A stretch of 52,395 nucleotides of DNA, taken from positions 1-52,395 of the forward strand of contig CAIQEI010000067.1 of the NCBI GenBank assembly GCA_903870815.1, read 5' to 3'. This DNA is from an uncultured Verrucomicrobia subdivision 3 bacterium (GTDB lineage Bacteria; Verrucomicrobiota; Verrucomicrobiia; Limisphaerales; UBA11358). A program made the position numbers and the translations under genes. Below, piece by piece: positions 31,905 through 41,363 of the stretch (the first letter of the stretch is position 1; every line of letters starts with the position of its first letter). The notes beneath the pieces were generated by a model. The model made no database searches and was not told the DNA's origin. It saw nothing but the letters and a program-made list of their open reading frames with translations.

Positions 31905-33767
31905 ATGAAGCGCGGTTGCAACTGGCTGGTTGGAGCGGGCTTGTTTCTGGTGACGATGGCCTTGTATTGGCCGGCCACCCATTTCCAGTTCGTTTACTTT
32001 GACGACCCCTGGTATGTCTATCAGAACGCCGAGGTGATGAAGGGGCTTTCCTGGTCCGGCATCAAATGGGCCGCCACTTGTGTCGAGCCATCCAACTGGG
32101 CCCCGCTGACCTTGGTTTCGCACATGACGGACTGTTCGGTGTATGGTTTGTTTCCCGGTGGCCATCACCTGACCAGCATTCTCGTGCATTCGGTCAATGC
32201 GGTATTGCTGTTTTTGCTGCTGGGGCGGATCACCAAAATGTTCTGGCCCAGCGCGCTGGTGGCGGCGCTATTCGCATGGCATCCGTTGAACGTGGAATCA
32301 GTGGCGTGGGTCGCGGAACGAAAAAACGTTTTAAGCACGAGCTTTTGCTTCCTGACCATCTGGGCTTACTGGAGTTATGCGGAAATATCCCGACCCGCAA
32401 AATATTTTTACTACGCCCTCGCGCTCGCCTTTTTTGCGCTGGGCCTGGCGGCCAAATCCATGCTGGTGACCCTGCCGTTCCTGCTCTTGCTGCTCGACGC
32501 CTGGCCGCTGCGGAGGATTTCATTCCCGCAACGCTGGGTCGGACTCCTCCGGCAAAAGCAAACCTGGCGGCTGCTGGCGGAAAAGATTCCGTTCCTGGTT
32601 TTTGCCGTCGCTGATGGAATCATCACCTATCTCGTGCAGAATCAGTCGGGCGCCGTCAAGCCGCTGTCTTTGGTGCCAGTTGAATACCGGTTGTTGAACG
32701 CGCCGGTGGCGTATCTCACTTATTTGGCCAAGCTGGTTTGGCCGGTGAATCTATGCGTCTATTATCCCTTTCCAGATACGCTCCCGACGGTGGCCGGGAT
32801 CAGTTCGCTGGTGTTGCTGGTGGCGGTGACGTTCATGGTTTGGCGCTGGAAAACAAAATTTCCCTGGCTGTTGGTCGGCTGGTTGTGGTTCTTGGTCGCG
32901 CTGGCTCCGGTCATCGGTCTGGTGCAAATTGGCGGGCAAGCCATGGCTGACCGTTATGCTTATCTGCCGTTGATCGGAGTGTTTTTGATCATCGCTTGCG
33001 GCCTGAATGAATGTTTGATCGTCCGGCGGCAACTGCGGCACTTAATTGTGGCGGCGGCGGTGGTTTATCTTGGCATTTGTCTTATTCTTACCGGCCGACA
33101 ACTGCGCTGCTGGCAAGACAGCGTGACGCTGTTTGAGCAGGAGGTCGCGGTGAATCCGGACAACGATACCGCGCAGGATATGTTGGGCTCGGCCTATGCC
33201 AATGTTGGTGAATCCGCAAAGGCCATCGACCATTTTATCGTCGCCGTCCGCCTGCATCCCGGCGTCGCACCGTTGCAATACGATCTTGGCCGCGAGTTGA
33301 TCCGGGCTGGCCGGTTCGCGGAAGCTGAAAAATTTCTGGCCGAAGCGCTGGCCCAGGCGCCGGACAACGGATTGCTCCACAACACGCGCGGTGTGGCCTT
33401 GATGCTGGCCGGCAAAACGGCCGGGGCCAAACTGGAATTTTCCCGGGCCATTGAACTGCAGCCGGATTTGGCCAATGCCTATTTCAATCTGGGCAAGACC
33501 TTGCTGGCCGAAGGACAAAGCCAGCTTGCGATCACAAACTTTATCACCGCCTTGAAGCTGGAACCGGTCTGGCCCGAAGCCTTGGAAAATCTGGCCAGCG
33601 CCTATGCGGCCAGTGGCAACCCGGCCGATGCCGTGGCAACGGCTGGCCGCGCTTTGAAAATCGCGCAGACCAACCAGCAAGCCGCGCTGGCCGACCGCAT
33701 TGCCGCTAAATTAAAGACTTACCAAAACGCCGAAACTCCGCAATCATCGTCGCCACCAAAGAATTGA
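31905..33767 (+). CDS. TMTC-like membrane glycosyltransferase with TPR repeats
   Basis: A 620-residue protein in two halves. Residues 1-~410 are polytopic with ~10 membrane helices and the GT-C-fold first-loop acidic pair 'VYFDDPWYVYQN', followed by 'HLTSILVHSVNAVLLFLLL', 'FAWHPLNVESVAWVAERKNVLS' and 'ADRYAYLPLIGVFLI', all typical of TMTC/DUF1736 O-mannosyltransferase-like proteins. Residues ~420-610 hold about five tetratricopeptide units ('AYANVGESAKAIDHFIVAVRLHPG', 'AYFNLGKTLLAEGQSQLAI', 'NLASAYAASGNPADAVATAGRAL'). Expected role: transfer of a sugar from a lipid donor to exported proteins; acceptor unknown. Confidence 0.88.
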   Translation: MKRGCNWLVGAGLFLVTMALYWPATHFQFVYFDDPWYVYQNAEVMKGLSWSGIKWAATCVEPSNWAPLTLVSHMTDCSVYGLFPGGHHLTSILVHSVNAVLLFLLLGRITKMFWPSALVAALFAWHPLNVESVAWVAERKNVLSTSFCFLTIWAYWSYAEISRPAKYFYYALALAFFALGLAAKSMLVTLPFLLLLLDAWPLRRISFPQRWVGLLRQKQTWRLLAEKIPFLVFAVADGIITYLVQNQSGAVKPLSLVPVEYRLLNAPVAYLTYLAKLVWPVNLCVYYPFPDTLPTVAGISSLVLLVAVTFMVWRWKTKFPWLLVGWLWFLVALAPVIGLVQIGGQAMADRYAYLPLIGVFLIIACGLNECLIVRRQLRHLIVAAAVVYLGICLILTGRQLRCWQDSVTLFEQEVAVNPDNDTAQDMLGSAYANVGESAKAIDHFIVAVRLHPGVAPLQYDLGRELIRAGRFAEAEKFLAEALAQAPDNGLLHNTRGVALMLAGKTAGAKLEFSRAIELQPDLANAYFNLGKTLLAEGQSQLAITNFITALKLEPVWPEALENLASAYAASGNPADAVATAGRALKIAQTNQQAALADRIAAKLKTYQNAETPQSSSPPKN

Positions 33768-33790
33768 CCGGACGCCAATAAATTTAAACC

Positions 33791-34060
33791 ATGCCCAAAG
33801 CCGAAATCAGTTGGAAGCGCGTCACCGGGGAGGGTGAGAAGCTGCAGGTCTATGCCCACCACGTCGGGCACGAATATCATTTTTTCCATCGCGCCAAACG
33901 GTTCGATGTCTGGCAACGCGTGAAGGAACCGCCGCTGGAAGACTGGCTGGAATTACTCGACGCGGTGCAGCGCCTGGTCAACCGCCGGCGCTATATGCCG
34001 GATGACGAGGAGCGATTGCGCGCCCAGATCCGGGAAAAATTTCCGGAGGCGGACATTTGA
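33791..34060 (+). CDS. Small conserved-looking hypothetical protein
   Basis: 89 residues, highly charged, with no signal or membrane segment. 'AEISWKRVTGEGEKLQVYAHHVGHEYHFFHRAKRFDVWQRVKEPPLEDWLELLDAVQRLVNRRRYMPDDEERLRAQIREKFPEADI' is divided here only by description: a His/Phe-rich beta part (to about residue 45) then a helical part. Confidence 0.6.
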   Translation: MPKAEISWKRVTGEGEKLQVYAHHVGHEYHFFHRAKRFDVWQRVKEPPLEDWLELLDAVQRLVNRRRYMPDDEERLRAQIREKFPEADI

Positions 34061-34154
34061 CCGGGTTTGGGGATCGGCCCGGTTCGGGAGGGATGGGTCG
34101 ATCGGTCGCCAAATTTCCCGCTGACAATTTGCCGGAATGCCTTACTTTCGGGGC

Positions 34155-34931
34155 ATGGCAATGAGGCCGTTGATATTAGTCTCCCCCAGCATTGAGAAAA
34201 GCGGTGTCGAGTTTCATGATTTATCCGCCAGCCTCTCGGTGAAATATGATTTGGCGGTGCTGCAAGCCGGGGGCATCCCGGTCACCACGCCCGTCACCAC
34301 AGATCGCGCGGTGCTCGCCGAGACCGTGCGCCGGGTGGAAGGCGTGCTGCTCACCGGCGGCGATGACATCAACCCCGGCCTGTATGACCCCCGGCTGCCC
34401 GCGCGCATCCGCCGCACGGTGGATCAAACCCCTGACGGCGGCGCCCGTGATTTGCGCGAGCTAATCTTGATCGCCGAGACGTTCCGCCAGCGCAAGCCGC
34501 TGCTGGCCATCTGTCGCGGGCATCAACTGCTTAACATCGCCTTCGGCGGGCGGTTGGTGGCGGATATCCGGCAGCAGGTGCCGGGCGCCTTGAACCATCA
34601 GCGGCTCGACCGGGCCTGCGAAATGGTGCACGAAGCGGCGTTGACACCGGACTCATTGCTCGCCAAGATAACCGGAAAGCGGGTTTTGGGTGTCAATAGT
34701 TCGCACCATCAGGCGGTGCAGACGCCCGCGGAACCCTTTGTGGCCACGGCGGTCAGCCCCGACGGATTGGTTGAGGCCATGGAATGGAAGCCGGTGGCCG
34801 GGCGGAAAATGCCGTTCCTGTTGAGCGTGCAGTTTCACCCGGAACGTCTGACGGAGCGGTATGCCGCGCATCGCGCGATTTTTGAAAAGTTCGTTGTGGC
34901 TTGTGCCCGCAAAAATCCTAATAAATCATGA
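34155..34931 (+). CDS. Gamma-glutamyl-gamma-aminobutyrate hydrolase family (peptidase C26)
   Basis: A class-I glutamine-amidotransferase-like hydrolase of the PuuD group, 258 residues from ATG 34155. 'GVLLTGGDDINPGLYDP' is the substrate loop, the nucleophile Cys is in 'LLAICRGHQLLNIAFGG', and the His/Glu pair is in 'LLSVQFHPERL'; 'VNSSHHQAV' matches the PuuD 'N-S-x-H-x-Q' motif. ATGs at 34137 and 34161 are also in frame and the start is not settled. It overlaps the response-regulator gene by 4 bp, so the two are coupled. Substrate uncertain: gamma-glutamyl compounds are the family norm. Confidence 0.9.
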   Translation: MAMRPLILVSPSIEKSGVEFHDLSASLSVKYDLAVLQAGGIPVTTPVTTDRAVLAETVRRVEGVLLTGGDDINPGLYDPRLPARIRRTVDQTPDGGARDLRELILIAETFRQRKPLLAICRGHQLLNIAFGGRLVADIRQQVPGALNHQRLDRACEMVHEAALTPDSLLAKITGKRVLGVNSSHHQAVQTPAEPFVATAVSPDGLVEAMEWKPVAGRKMPFLLSVQFHPERLTERYAAHRAIFEKFVVACARKNPNKS

Positions 34932-36271
34932 AAGGCAAAATTCTAATAGTGGACGACGAGGTGGAGTTGCGGAAACTCCTCAAATCCGTCTTGGAAAACG
35001 ATTACCATGTCACCGAGGCCGACAGCGGCGCGGCCTTGAAAAAGGCCCTCGCCGGCGAGGCCACGGATGTAATCCTGCTGGATTTGAATTTGAAAGACGC
35101 CAACGGCCTTGAACTGTTGCCGCAGATAAAAAAATCCTGGCCTGACACCGAGGTTGTGGTGCTGACCGGCGTGGCGACCTTCGAGGCCGCCGTCGAGGCC
35201 ACCAAGCGCGGCGCGTTTCATTTCATCAACAAGCCGTTCGACACGCAGCAGCTGCTCGTCACGCTTGACCGGGCCATTGAAAACCGCCAGCAGAAGGAGT
35301 CGAACAATTCCCTGCGCCGCGCCCTCTCCACCATGTCCGGCAGCTCCGCGCCGGTGTTCCAGAGCCTGCTCATGCAGAACGTCGTCCGTACGGTTGAGCG
35401 GATCGCGCCCAGCGACGTCACCATTCTCATCACCGGCGAAAGCGGCTCCGGCAAGGAGGTCATTGCCGACCTCATCCACAATTTGAGCCCGCGCAGCAAG
35501 AACAAGATCGTCAAGGTCAACTGCGCCGCGCTGCCCCGGGAACTCATCGAGAGCGAGCTGTTCGGCTCGGTCAAAGGCGCGTTCACCGGCGCCCACAGCG
35601 ACCGCGACGGCCTGTTCCGCCAGGCGGAGGGCGGCACGCTGTTTCTCGACGAAATATCCGAGATGCCCGTGGATACTCAGAGCAAGCTGCTCCGCGTGTT
35701 GCAGGACCAGAAAGTGCGGCCCGTCGGCGGCAAGACCGATTACCAGACCAACTGCCGCATCATCGCCGCCACCAACCGCAAGCCCGAAGAAGCCATCAAG
35801 GACGGCAAGCTTCGTGAAGATTTGTTCTACCGGATCAGCGCCATATCCGTTTACCTGCCGCCGCTGCGCGAACGCCGTGAGGACATCCTGCCGCTCGCCG
35901 TTTCCTTCATGAAACGCTACGCCGCGCAGGCCAACCGCTCGTTGCGCGGGTTCACCCCGGCGGCCGCCGAACGGCTCGCCGCGTTTGATTGGCCGGGCAA
36001 CATCCGCCAGCTCCAGAACGAGATCCAGCGGGCGGTTCTGTTGTGTGAAGGCCCGGATGTGGACGCCGCCGACCTGTCCGTGAGCGACATCCGCATGGTT
36101 CCGTCCGAGGGGCACGACACTAATTTTACGCTGCTGGAAGGCGTCGAGCGCAATGCCATCATCCAAATGCTCCGCGAAACCGCCGGCAACAAGCTGGAAA
36201 CCGCCAAGAAACTCGGCATCGGCCGCCAGACTCTCTACAACAAGATCAAGGCCTACGGCATCGATACTTGA
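34928..36271 (+). CDS. Sigma-54-dependent response regulator (NtrC family)
   Basis: A 447-residue activator. The receiver domain carries the acidic pocket 'ILIVDDE' and phospho-acceptor Asp52 in 'VILLDLNLKDANG', with 'VLTGVATFEAAVEATKRGAFHFINKPFD' ending in the conserved Lys. The AAA+ domain has Walker A 'ITGESGSGKE', the sigma-54-contacting GAFTGA loop in 'VKGAFTGAHSDRDG', Walker B 'GGTLFLDEISEMP' and the arginine-finger region 'REDLFYRISAISVYLPPLRERREDI'. A Fis-type helix-turn-helix closes it ('NKLETAKKLGIGRQTLYNKIKAYGI'). No histidine kinase is adjacent. The gene is translationally coupled to the upstream hydrolase; its targets are unknown, and the downstream secreted-repeat gene is one candidate. 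Confidence 0.95.
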   Translation: MKGKILIVDDEVELRKLLKSVLENDYHVTEADSGAALKKALAGEATDVILLDLNLKDANGLELLPQIKKSWPDTEVVVLTGVATFEAAVEATKRGAFHFINKPFDTQQLLVTLDRAIENRQQKESNNSLRRALSTMSGSSAPVFQSLLMQNVVRTVERIAPSDVTILITGESGSGKEVIADLIHNLSPRSKNKIVKVNCAALPRELIESELFGSVKGAFTGAHSDRDGLFRQAEGGTLFLDEISEMPVDTQSKLLRVLQDQKVRPVGGKTDYQTNCRIIAATNRKPEEAIKDGKLREDLFYRISAISVYLPPLRERREDILPLAVSFMKRYAAQANRSLRGFTPAAAERLAAFDWPGNIRQLQNEIQRAVLLCEGPDVDAADLSVSDIRMVPSEGHDTNFTLLEGVERNAIIQMLRETAGNKLETAKKLGIGRQTLYNKIKAYGIDT

Positions 36272-36358
36272 GTTTTTTCCGGGTGGGTTTTGAACGGTAG
36301 CCGTTGATGGCGTGGCTGGCGTAGCATCGCCTAAATGTTCTGGGGCTATGGGATTTTC

Positions 36359-39300
36359 ATGAAAACCGGCAATTCAGTTTCTAAATCGGTGCTGGTCATC
36401 GTTCTGGCTGGTATTTTTCTATCCGGCGCCATTATTTGGTTCGGTCTGCATCCTCGCGCTAAGCCGGCCGGGCCATCTGCTGCTCCAGCAGTCGCCGGAA
36501 TCCCGCCCGCAAAATCAACTGCTTCCGGTCCGTCAGCACCATCTGGACAGTCCTCCATGACCGCGATCATGGCTGATGGCGGAGTTCTCTCTGTGATCCC
36601 GATCTCGCTGACGAATGTCATCGATGAAACCGAAAACGCATTTCTGTTTAACATTGATCCCGGCCTGAAAACGTTGCCGCAGGGGAAGCTGTTTTTGGGC
36701 GGAATCGAGTTCTGGCTGCAAGGCATGGTTCACGTGCAGGGCCAAGCATCGAGGGACGATGAGCATGGAAATTTCCGGACGAATATCACCGTGCCGCTGA
36801 CTGAAACCAATTTCACCGGCGGGAAAATGACCGTCACGCCCCGCGGCACTAACATCGCCTGCATTTACCTGGTGGCTGGTACGCGGTTCAGCACGCAGCC
36901 GGGAGAAAAATTTGCGGACCTGATCTGGCATTACGCCGACGGCACCGCCCGGCGCAGCGAGATGAAATATAATGTCCAGCTGCGCGATTGGTGGCGGACG
37001 CCCTATGAAGATCCGGCCCAGCTGCCGAACCCGTTGACGAAAGTGGCGTGGAACGGCCTATATCCCGGCCGCGACCACCTTACAATCCGTCTGTATCGGA
37101 TCGGGTTCGTGAATCCGCATCCGGATAAAACCATCGCCGCGCTGGAATTCGCCAGCGCGATGGCGCGGCCGTCGCTGTTCGTGCTGGCGCTCACGCTCGA
37201 CCCGCTCCTGCCCGGCATGCGACCGGATAATCTAACCTCGGAGGAAATTGCCGACCCGGAGTTGAACGGCCAGTTGCAGCTTTTGGTGTTGGATGGCGAG
37301 GGACATCCGCTGCCGAACGCGCAGGTCAATGCGGCTTCGCGCGGCCAGCTGGGTTCCGTAAACCAGAAATTCACCACGGACGCCAACGGATCGGCGCTGG
37401 TGCGTTATCCCGACCCCGGATTGGATTTGCTCGATGTGAGCGCCGCCCACGACGATTATAGCGGCCGCAAGATGCGGTGGGATTTAAAGACGGGCGACAC
37501 GGTGCCGGCTAGCTACACGCTGAAGCTGACCGGGGAAGTGAAAATTGGTGGCGTGGTCGTGGACGGGGAGCACCAACCGGTTTCCAATGCCACCGTCCGG
37601 CTCTACCGCTTCTGGACCGGCAATGAGGGGGACCCGAATAAAAAAGGCGAGCAGGCAAGTTTTTCCATTCAGCAACAGACCACTGATGGTATGGGCCGTT
37701 GGCAGGCCAACGGATTGCCGCCGGAACTGCTGGATCATATCGGATTTGAGGTGACGCATCCGGATTATGTCAGCGCCAGCGGCAACGTCGGTGGCAATGG
37801 CACAACGGAAAAACAGCTTCGCGACGGCAGCTATCAGACGGTTTTACAGCGCGGACAGGATGTGCCGGGCCTCGTCATCGACGATGGCGGCCATCCGGTT
37901 TCCGGCGCGACGGTCTGGGCCGGACGCAAATATACCCGTGATCGCAAGCAGGCGACGACCGATGGCACTGGCCGGTTTTCATTTCACAGCGTGGAAACCG
38001 GCGATGTGTTGTTCAGCGTAATGGCCAAGGCCCACAGCCCGGACAACAAAACCGTCAGCGTCAAGCCGGGCATGGCGGAAATCGTTTTCCAACTTAAGGT
38101 CGGCAGCGTTATCCGCGCCCATGTGCAGGACGAGTCCGGCCAGCCGGTGGCGGATGCTCGCCTGGGCTTGGAAGGCAACTATGGCGAGCCGGCATATGAC
38201 GCCTACGAATTCAACGCGAATACGGACGGCAACGGGGATTTCACTTGGGACAGCGCGCCGGTAGAAGCGATGCCGTTTTACGTTTTTCACGCTGGCTTCG
38301 AGGCGAAGCGCGGCGTGAAGCTCTCGCCGAATCAAGAAAATATTGTCACGATGCGCAAATCGCGCCAGTTGCAGGGGCTGGTCCTGGACGCGACAACGGA
38401 GCAGCCGGTCACAAAATTCACCGTCCGCACCGGCAGGGCTAACGTGGACAACTCGGAGGTCTACGGCGTAATTAGCTTCAAGGATTTCACTGCCGCGGAT
38501 GGGAAATTTACCCTGAGCCTGGAAGAGGAAGAAAATAACGCCGTTGCTGTCTACGCCGACGGCTACGCGGACAAGATTGAAAAATTTCCCGACGCGCAAA
38601 ACGGGATTTTGCAGGTCGTCATCCGGCTCAAGCCGGTGGCGAGTTTGAGCGGTCTCGTGCTCGCGCCGGATGGCACCCCTGTATCGGGTGTCAGCGTGGT
38701 CGCTGTGGCCGACAGCCAGAGCTCCAATGTACAGCTCTCCGGCGGCCGATTGCGTTCCTACGATTCACACACAAAGATTGCCACCACGGACGCCGATGGC
38801 CACTTCAATATTCCTTCGGTTCCCGACGACGGTACGATTGCGGCTGCCGGCGAACCTGGTTTTGCGCGGGTCCCTCTCGCCGAAATTCGCAGCAGTGGTG
38901 TTGTCACGTTGCAGGCGTGGGGACGTATCGAAGGCACGTTGAATATCGGCGGGCAACCGGGCGTGGGCAAGGATTTGTTGTTCAACCTGACCACCTCCGG
39001 CATCGGTACGGATTTCAACGGCTACAAATCCACGACGGACGATCAAGGCCGGTTCACGATGGAAAAAGTTCCGCCGGGTGACGGCGCTATTGTTCGGCTG
39101 ATCAAGACTTCGCCAAACTCTTGGACGCACAGCGACAGTACTTCCGTCACGGTAAAGTCGGGTGGATCCACCCAGGTGTCCCTTGGTGACAATGGCGCGA
39201 TGCTGGTCGGTCGGATTCGTTTTGATAATCCGCCGACGAATAATGCGGCTTTGAGTTTTGAAGGAAATTTATCCGGTGCCATGCCGTCGCAGCCGACTTT

Positions 39301-39589
39301 CAACTCGCCCGCAGAGGCGCAGGCTTTTTACAAATCCGCCGAATGGCAGGCCTTGATGCGATCACACAAAAGTTATTCCATCGAGATGAGGCCGGACGGC
39401 TCGTTCGAGGTGGATGACGTCACGCCCGGAAATTACAGCCTGAATGTCACCGCCCACCGCGCCGGCGATCAGCCCTGGCGATACCCGCCACTGGGCCAGG
39501 GCGGCATTCAAGTCACCGTGCCCGATTCATTCAGCCCCGCTTCACCGATTGACATCGGCGAAGTCGTGCTCCGGCCGCCGCGTCAATGA
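36359..39589 (+). CDS. Carboxypeptidase-regulatory-like repeat protein, membrane-anchored
   Basis: 1076 residues from ATG 36359 (MKTGNSVSKSVLVIVLAG); an in-frame ATG 8 codons upstream is less likely. An N-terminal membrane helix ('SVLVIVLAGIFLSGAIIWFGL') anchors a large periplasmic or surface part. Residues ~70-290 form a unique domain, followed by about eight Ig-like carboxypeptidase-regulatory (CarboxypepD_reg) repeats recognisable by 'G-x-V-x-D-x-x-G-x-P-V-x-x-A-x-V ... T-D-x-x-G-x-F' ('IGGVVVDGEHQPVSNATVRL', 'VPGLVIDDGGHPVSGATVWA', 'LSGLVLAPDGTPVSGVSVVA'). No catalytic domain is seen. The role is probably structural or adhesive at the cell surface. It starts 88 bp after the sigma-54 regulator. 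Confidence 0.85.
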   Translation: MKTGNSVSKSVLVIVLAGIFLSGAIIWFGLHPRAKPAGPSAAPAVAGIPPAKSTASGPSAPSGQSSMTAIMADGGVLSVIPISLTNVIDETENAFLFNIDPGLKTLPQGKLFLGGIEFWLQGMVHVQGQASRDDEHGNFRTNITVPLTETNFTGGKMTVTPRGTNIACIYLVAGTRFSTQPGEKFADLIWHYADGTARRSEMKYNVQLRDWWRTPYEDPAQLPNPLTKVAWNGLYPGRDHLTIRLYRIGFVNPHPDKTIAALEFASAMARPSLFVLALTLDPLLPGMRPDNLTSEEIADPELNGQLQLLVLDGEGHPLPNAQVNAASRGQLGSVNQKFTTDANGSALVRYPDPGLDLLDVSAAHDDYSGRKMRWDLKTGDTVPASYTLKLTGEVKIGGVVVDGEHQPVSNATVRLYRFWTGNEGDPNKKGEQASFSIQQQTTDGMGRWQANGLPPELLDHIGFEVTHPDYVSASGNVGGNGTTEKQLRDGSYQTVLQRGQDVPGLVIDDGGHPVSGATVWAGRKYTRDRKQATTDGTGRFSFHSVETGDVLFSVMAKAHSPDNKTVSVKPGMAEIVFQLKVGSVIRAHVQDESGQPVADARLGLEGNYGEPAYDAYEFNANTDGNGDFTWDSAPVEAMPFYVFHAGFEAKRGVKLSPNQENIVTMRKSRQLQGLVLDATTEQPVTKFTVRTGRANVDNSEVYGVISFKDFTAADGKFTLSLEEEENNAVAVYADGYADKIEKFPDAQNGILQVVIRLKPVASLSGLVLAPDGTPVSGVSVVAVADSQSSNVQLSGGRLRSYDSHTKIATTDADGHFNIPSVPDDGTIAAAGEPGFARVPLAEIRSSGVVTLQAWGRIEGTLNIGGQPGVGKDLLFNLTTSGIGTDFNGYKSTTDDQGRFTMEKVPPGDGAIVRLIKTSPNSWTHSDSTSVTVKSGGSTQVSLGDNGAMLVGRIRFDNPPTNNAALSFEGNLSGAMPSQPTFNSPAEAQAFYKSAEWQALMRSHKSYSIEMRPDGSFEVDDVTPGNYSLNVTAHRAGDQPWRYPPLGQGGIQVTVPDSFSPASPIDIGEVVLRPPRQ

Positions 39590-39595
39590 CCTGAC

Positions 39596-41323
39596 TCAAA
39601 GCTTCTTCAGTTCCGTGCTGGCCAGTTGAATCAGCGGCTTGATCGTCGCGGCATCGAATTGAAAACTGCAGCCGGCGGCATGGAATAATTCCGGCAGCGG
39701 CCGCGAGCCGCCCAGCGCCAGGGATTGTTTGTAATCGGCCAGCGCCTTCGCCTTGTCGCGCCGCGAATTCGCCCACACCTGCAACGCGCCGAGCTGCGCA
39801 ATGCCGTATTCCACGTAGTAAAACGGATGCAGGAAGATGTGGAGTTGTCTTTGCCAGGAATAGGCCCGAGCGGCCTCGCACCCGCTGTAGTCCACGTTGC
39901 CGCCGAAACGGTCCATCAATTGCAGATACGCCGTCTTGCGCTCGGCGCGCGTGTGACCGGCATGCGTGTAAATCCAGTGCTGGAAAGCGTCCACCGTCGC
40001 CATCCACGGGAAAAATCCGATAATGCCTTCGAGATGCGTCTTGCGGGCGCGGTTCGCCTCGGCGGCCGAATAAAATTCTTCAAGAAATTCATTGCCCAGA
40101 AGTTCCATGCTCATCGAGGCGACTTCGCAAAATTCAATCGGCGCGCCGCGATACGCATACAAATCCTCGTCGCGCGTCGCCTGCGCGTGGAACGCATGGC
40201 CGGCCTCGTGCAAAATCGTCTCCACGTCGCGCTGCATGCCGATCGCGTTCATGAAAATGAACGGCACGCGTGCTTCCGACAGCGTGGACTGATAGCCGCC
40301 CGGCGCCTTACCCTTTCGATTATCAAGGTCGAGCAGCTTCAAATTCTGCATCTGCTGGAAACCCGCCGCGAGTTCCGCGTCCAGGTGATTAAAAATCTTT
40401 TGCGTGCGTGCAACCATTTCACCCACATCGGAAAATGGCTTCAACGGTGCGCGGTTCTGCGGATCTACCGCCAAATCCCACGGCTGCAGCTTCTCCAATT
40501 TCAATTGCCGCTTGCGGTCGTCCTGGATTTCGCGGACGGCGGGCATGATTTCTTTTTCCACCGCGTCGTGAAACTGGAAACAATTTTCCGGCGTGTAATC
40601 GAACCGGCCTTTCTGGCGGTGCGCGTAGTCACGATAGTTCTCAAAGCCGGCATTCTTGGCGATTTGTGTGCGCAACTCGATCAGACCATCAAAGATGGCC
40701 TCGCACTTGTCCGCGTCCTGCAAACGGCGCTGGGCGACGAGTTCCCACGCTTCGTGCCGCAAGGCGCGGTCCGGCTCCTCGAGGTATCGGCCCATCTGAA
40801 CCAGTGTTTTTTCCTCGCCGCGAAACTTCACCGTCTGCGCGCCAATGAGTTTCTGATACTGCTGGCAGAGCTTCGCCTCCTCGGTTTCCAGCGCCACGTT
40901 TTCCGGCCGGAACAGTTCGACATGATTCTTCACATCGCGATTGAAGACGTTATAACGCGACTTCGGCAACTGGTTGAATTGCGGATGCGCGACGCAAATC
41001 TTTTCCAGCGCAAACTGGCGCGGCTTGAGCTGCGGCTCGACGTGTTCGACGAAATACAAATACGCCTTCTCCGCGTCCGCGTTATCCGTGTGGCAGGTCA
41101 TGGCGATGTAGCGGCGCGACGCTTCTTCATCGAGCGCGGCGTTGAGTTCGCTCCAGTCAATCAGCCAGCGTTCCAGCTCGGCGGCGGACTTGGCCTGCGC
41201 CGCGCGCGCCTCCAACTGGTCAAAAAGCGGCGCGATCTGCGGCCAGTCGCCGAGCTCAAGGTTTTGGGGAACGAACGTGCGCGGCCGGTGAGCGGCCAGT
41301 TTTCCGAAGGGCAATAAATTCAT
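39596..41323 (-). CDS. M3-family oligoendopeptidase
   Basis: A 575-residue zinc peptidase of the M3/PepF group. The active site is HEAGHAFHAQ (about residues 369-378), with the downstream Glu ligand in 'EFCEVASMSMELLG'. Other family blocks are 'GFENYRDYAHRQKGRFDYTPENC', 'VPFIFMNAIGMQRDVETILHEAGH' and the C-terminal 'QRQLHIFLHPFYYVEYGIAQLGALQVW'. No signal peptide, so cytoplasmic. It is convergent with the repeat protein, with 6 bp between their stops. Role: degradation of oligopeptides. Confidence 0.93.
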   Translation of the reverse strand: MNLLPFGKLAAHRPRTFVPQNLELGDWPQIAPLFDQLEARAAQAKSAAELERWLIDWSELNAALDEEASRRYIAMTCHTDNADAEKAYLYFVEHVEPQLKPRQFALEKICVAHPQFNQLPKSRYNVFNRDVKNHVELFRPENVALETEEAKLCQQYQKLIGAQTVKFRGEEKTLVQMGRYLEEPDRALRHEAWELVAQRRLQDADKCEAIFDGLIELRTQIAKNAGFENYRDYAHRQKGRFDYTPENCFQFHDAVEKEIMPAVREIQDDRKRQLKLEKLQPWDLAVDPQNRAPLKPFSDVGEMVARTQKIFNHLDAELAAGFQQMQNLKLLDLDNRKGKAPGGYQSTLSEARVPFIFMNAIGMQRDVETILHEAGHAFHAQATRDEDLYAYRGAPIEFCEVASMSMELLGNEFLEEFYSAAEANRARKTHLEGIIGFFPWMATVDAFQHWIYTHAGHTRAERKTAYLQLMDRFGGNVDYSGCEAARAYSWQRQLHIFLHPFYYVEYGIAQLGALQVWANSRRDKAKALADYKQSLALGGSRPLPELFHAAGCSFQFDAATIKPLIQLASTELKKL

Positions 41324-41363
41324 GCGTGAAGTCTAGCGAATTCTTATGCGGTGAAAATGAATT

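Noticed and set aside
39725-41317. A 530-codon plus-strand open frame over the M3 peptidase
   Set aside because: The minus strand has HEAGH and the full M3 pattern; this is its complement.
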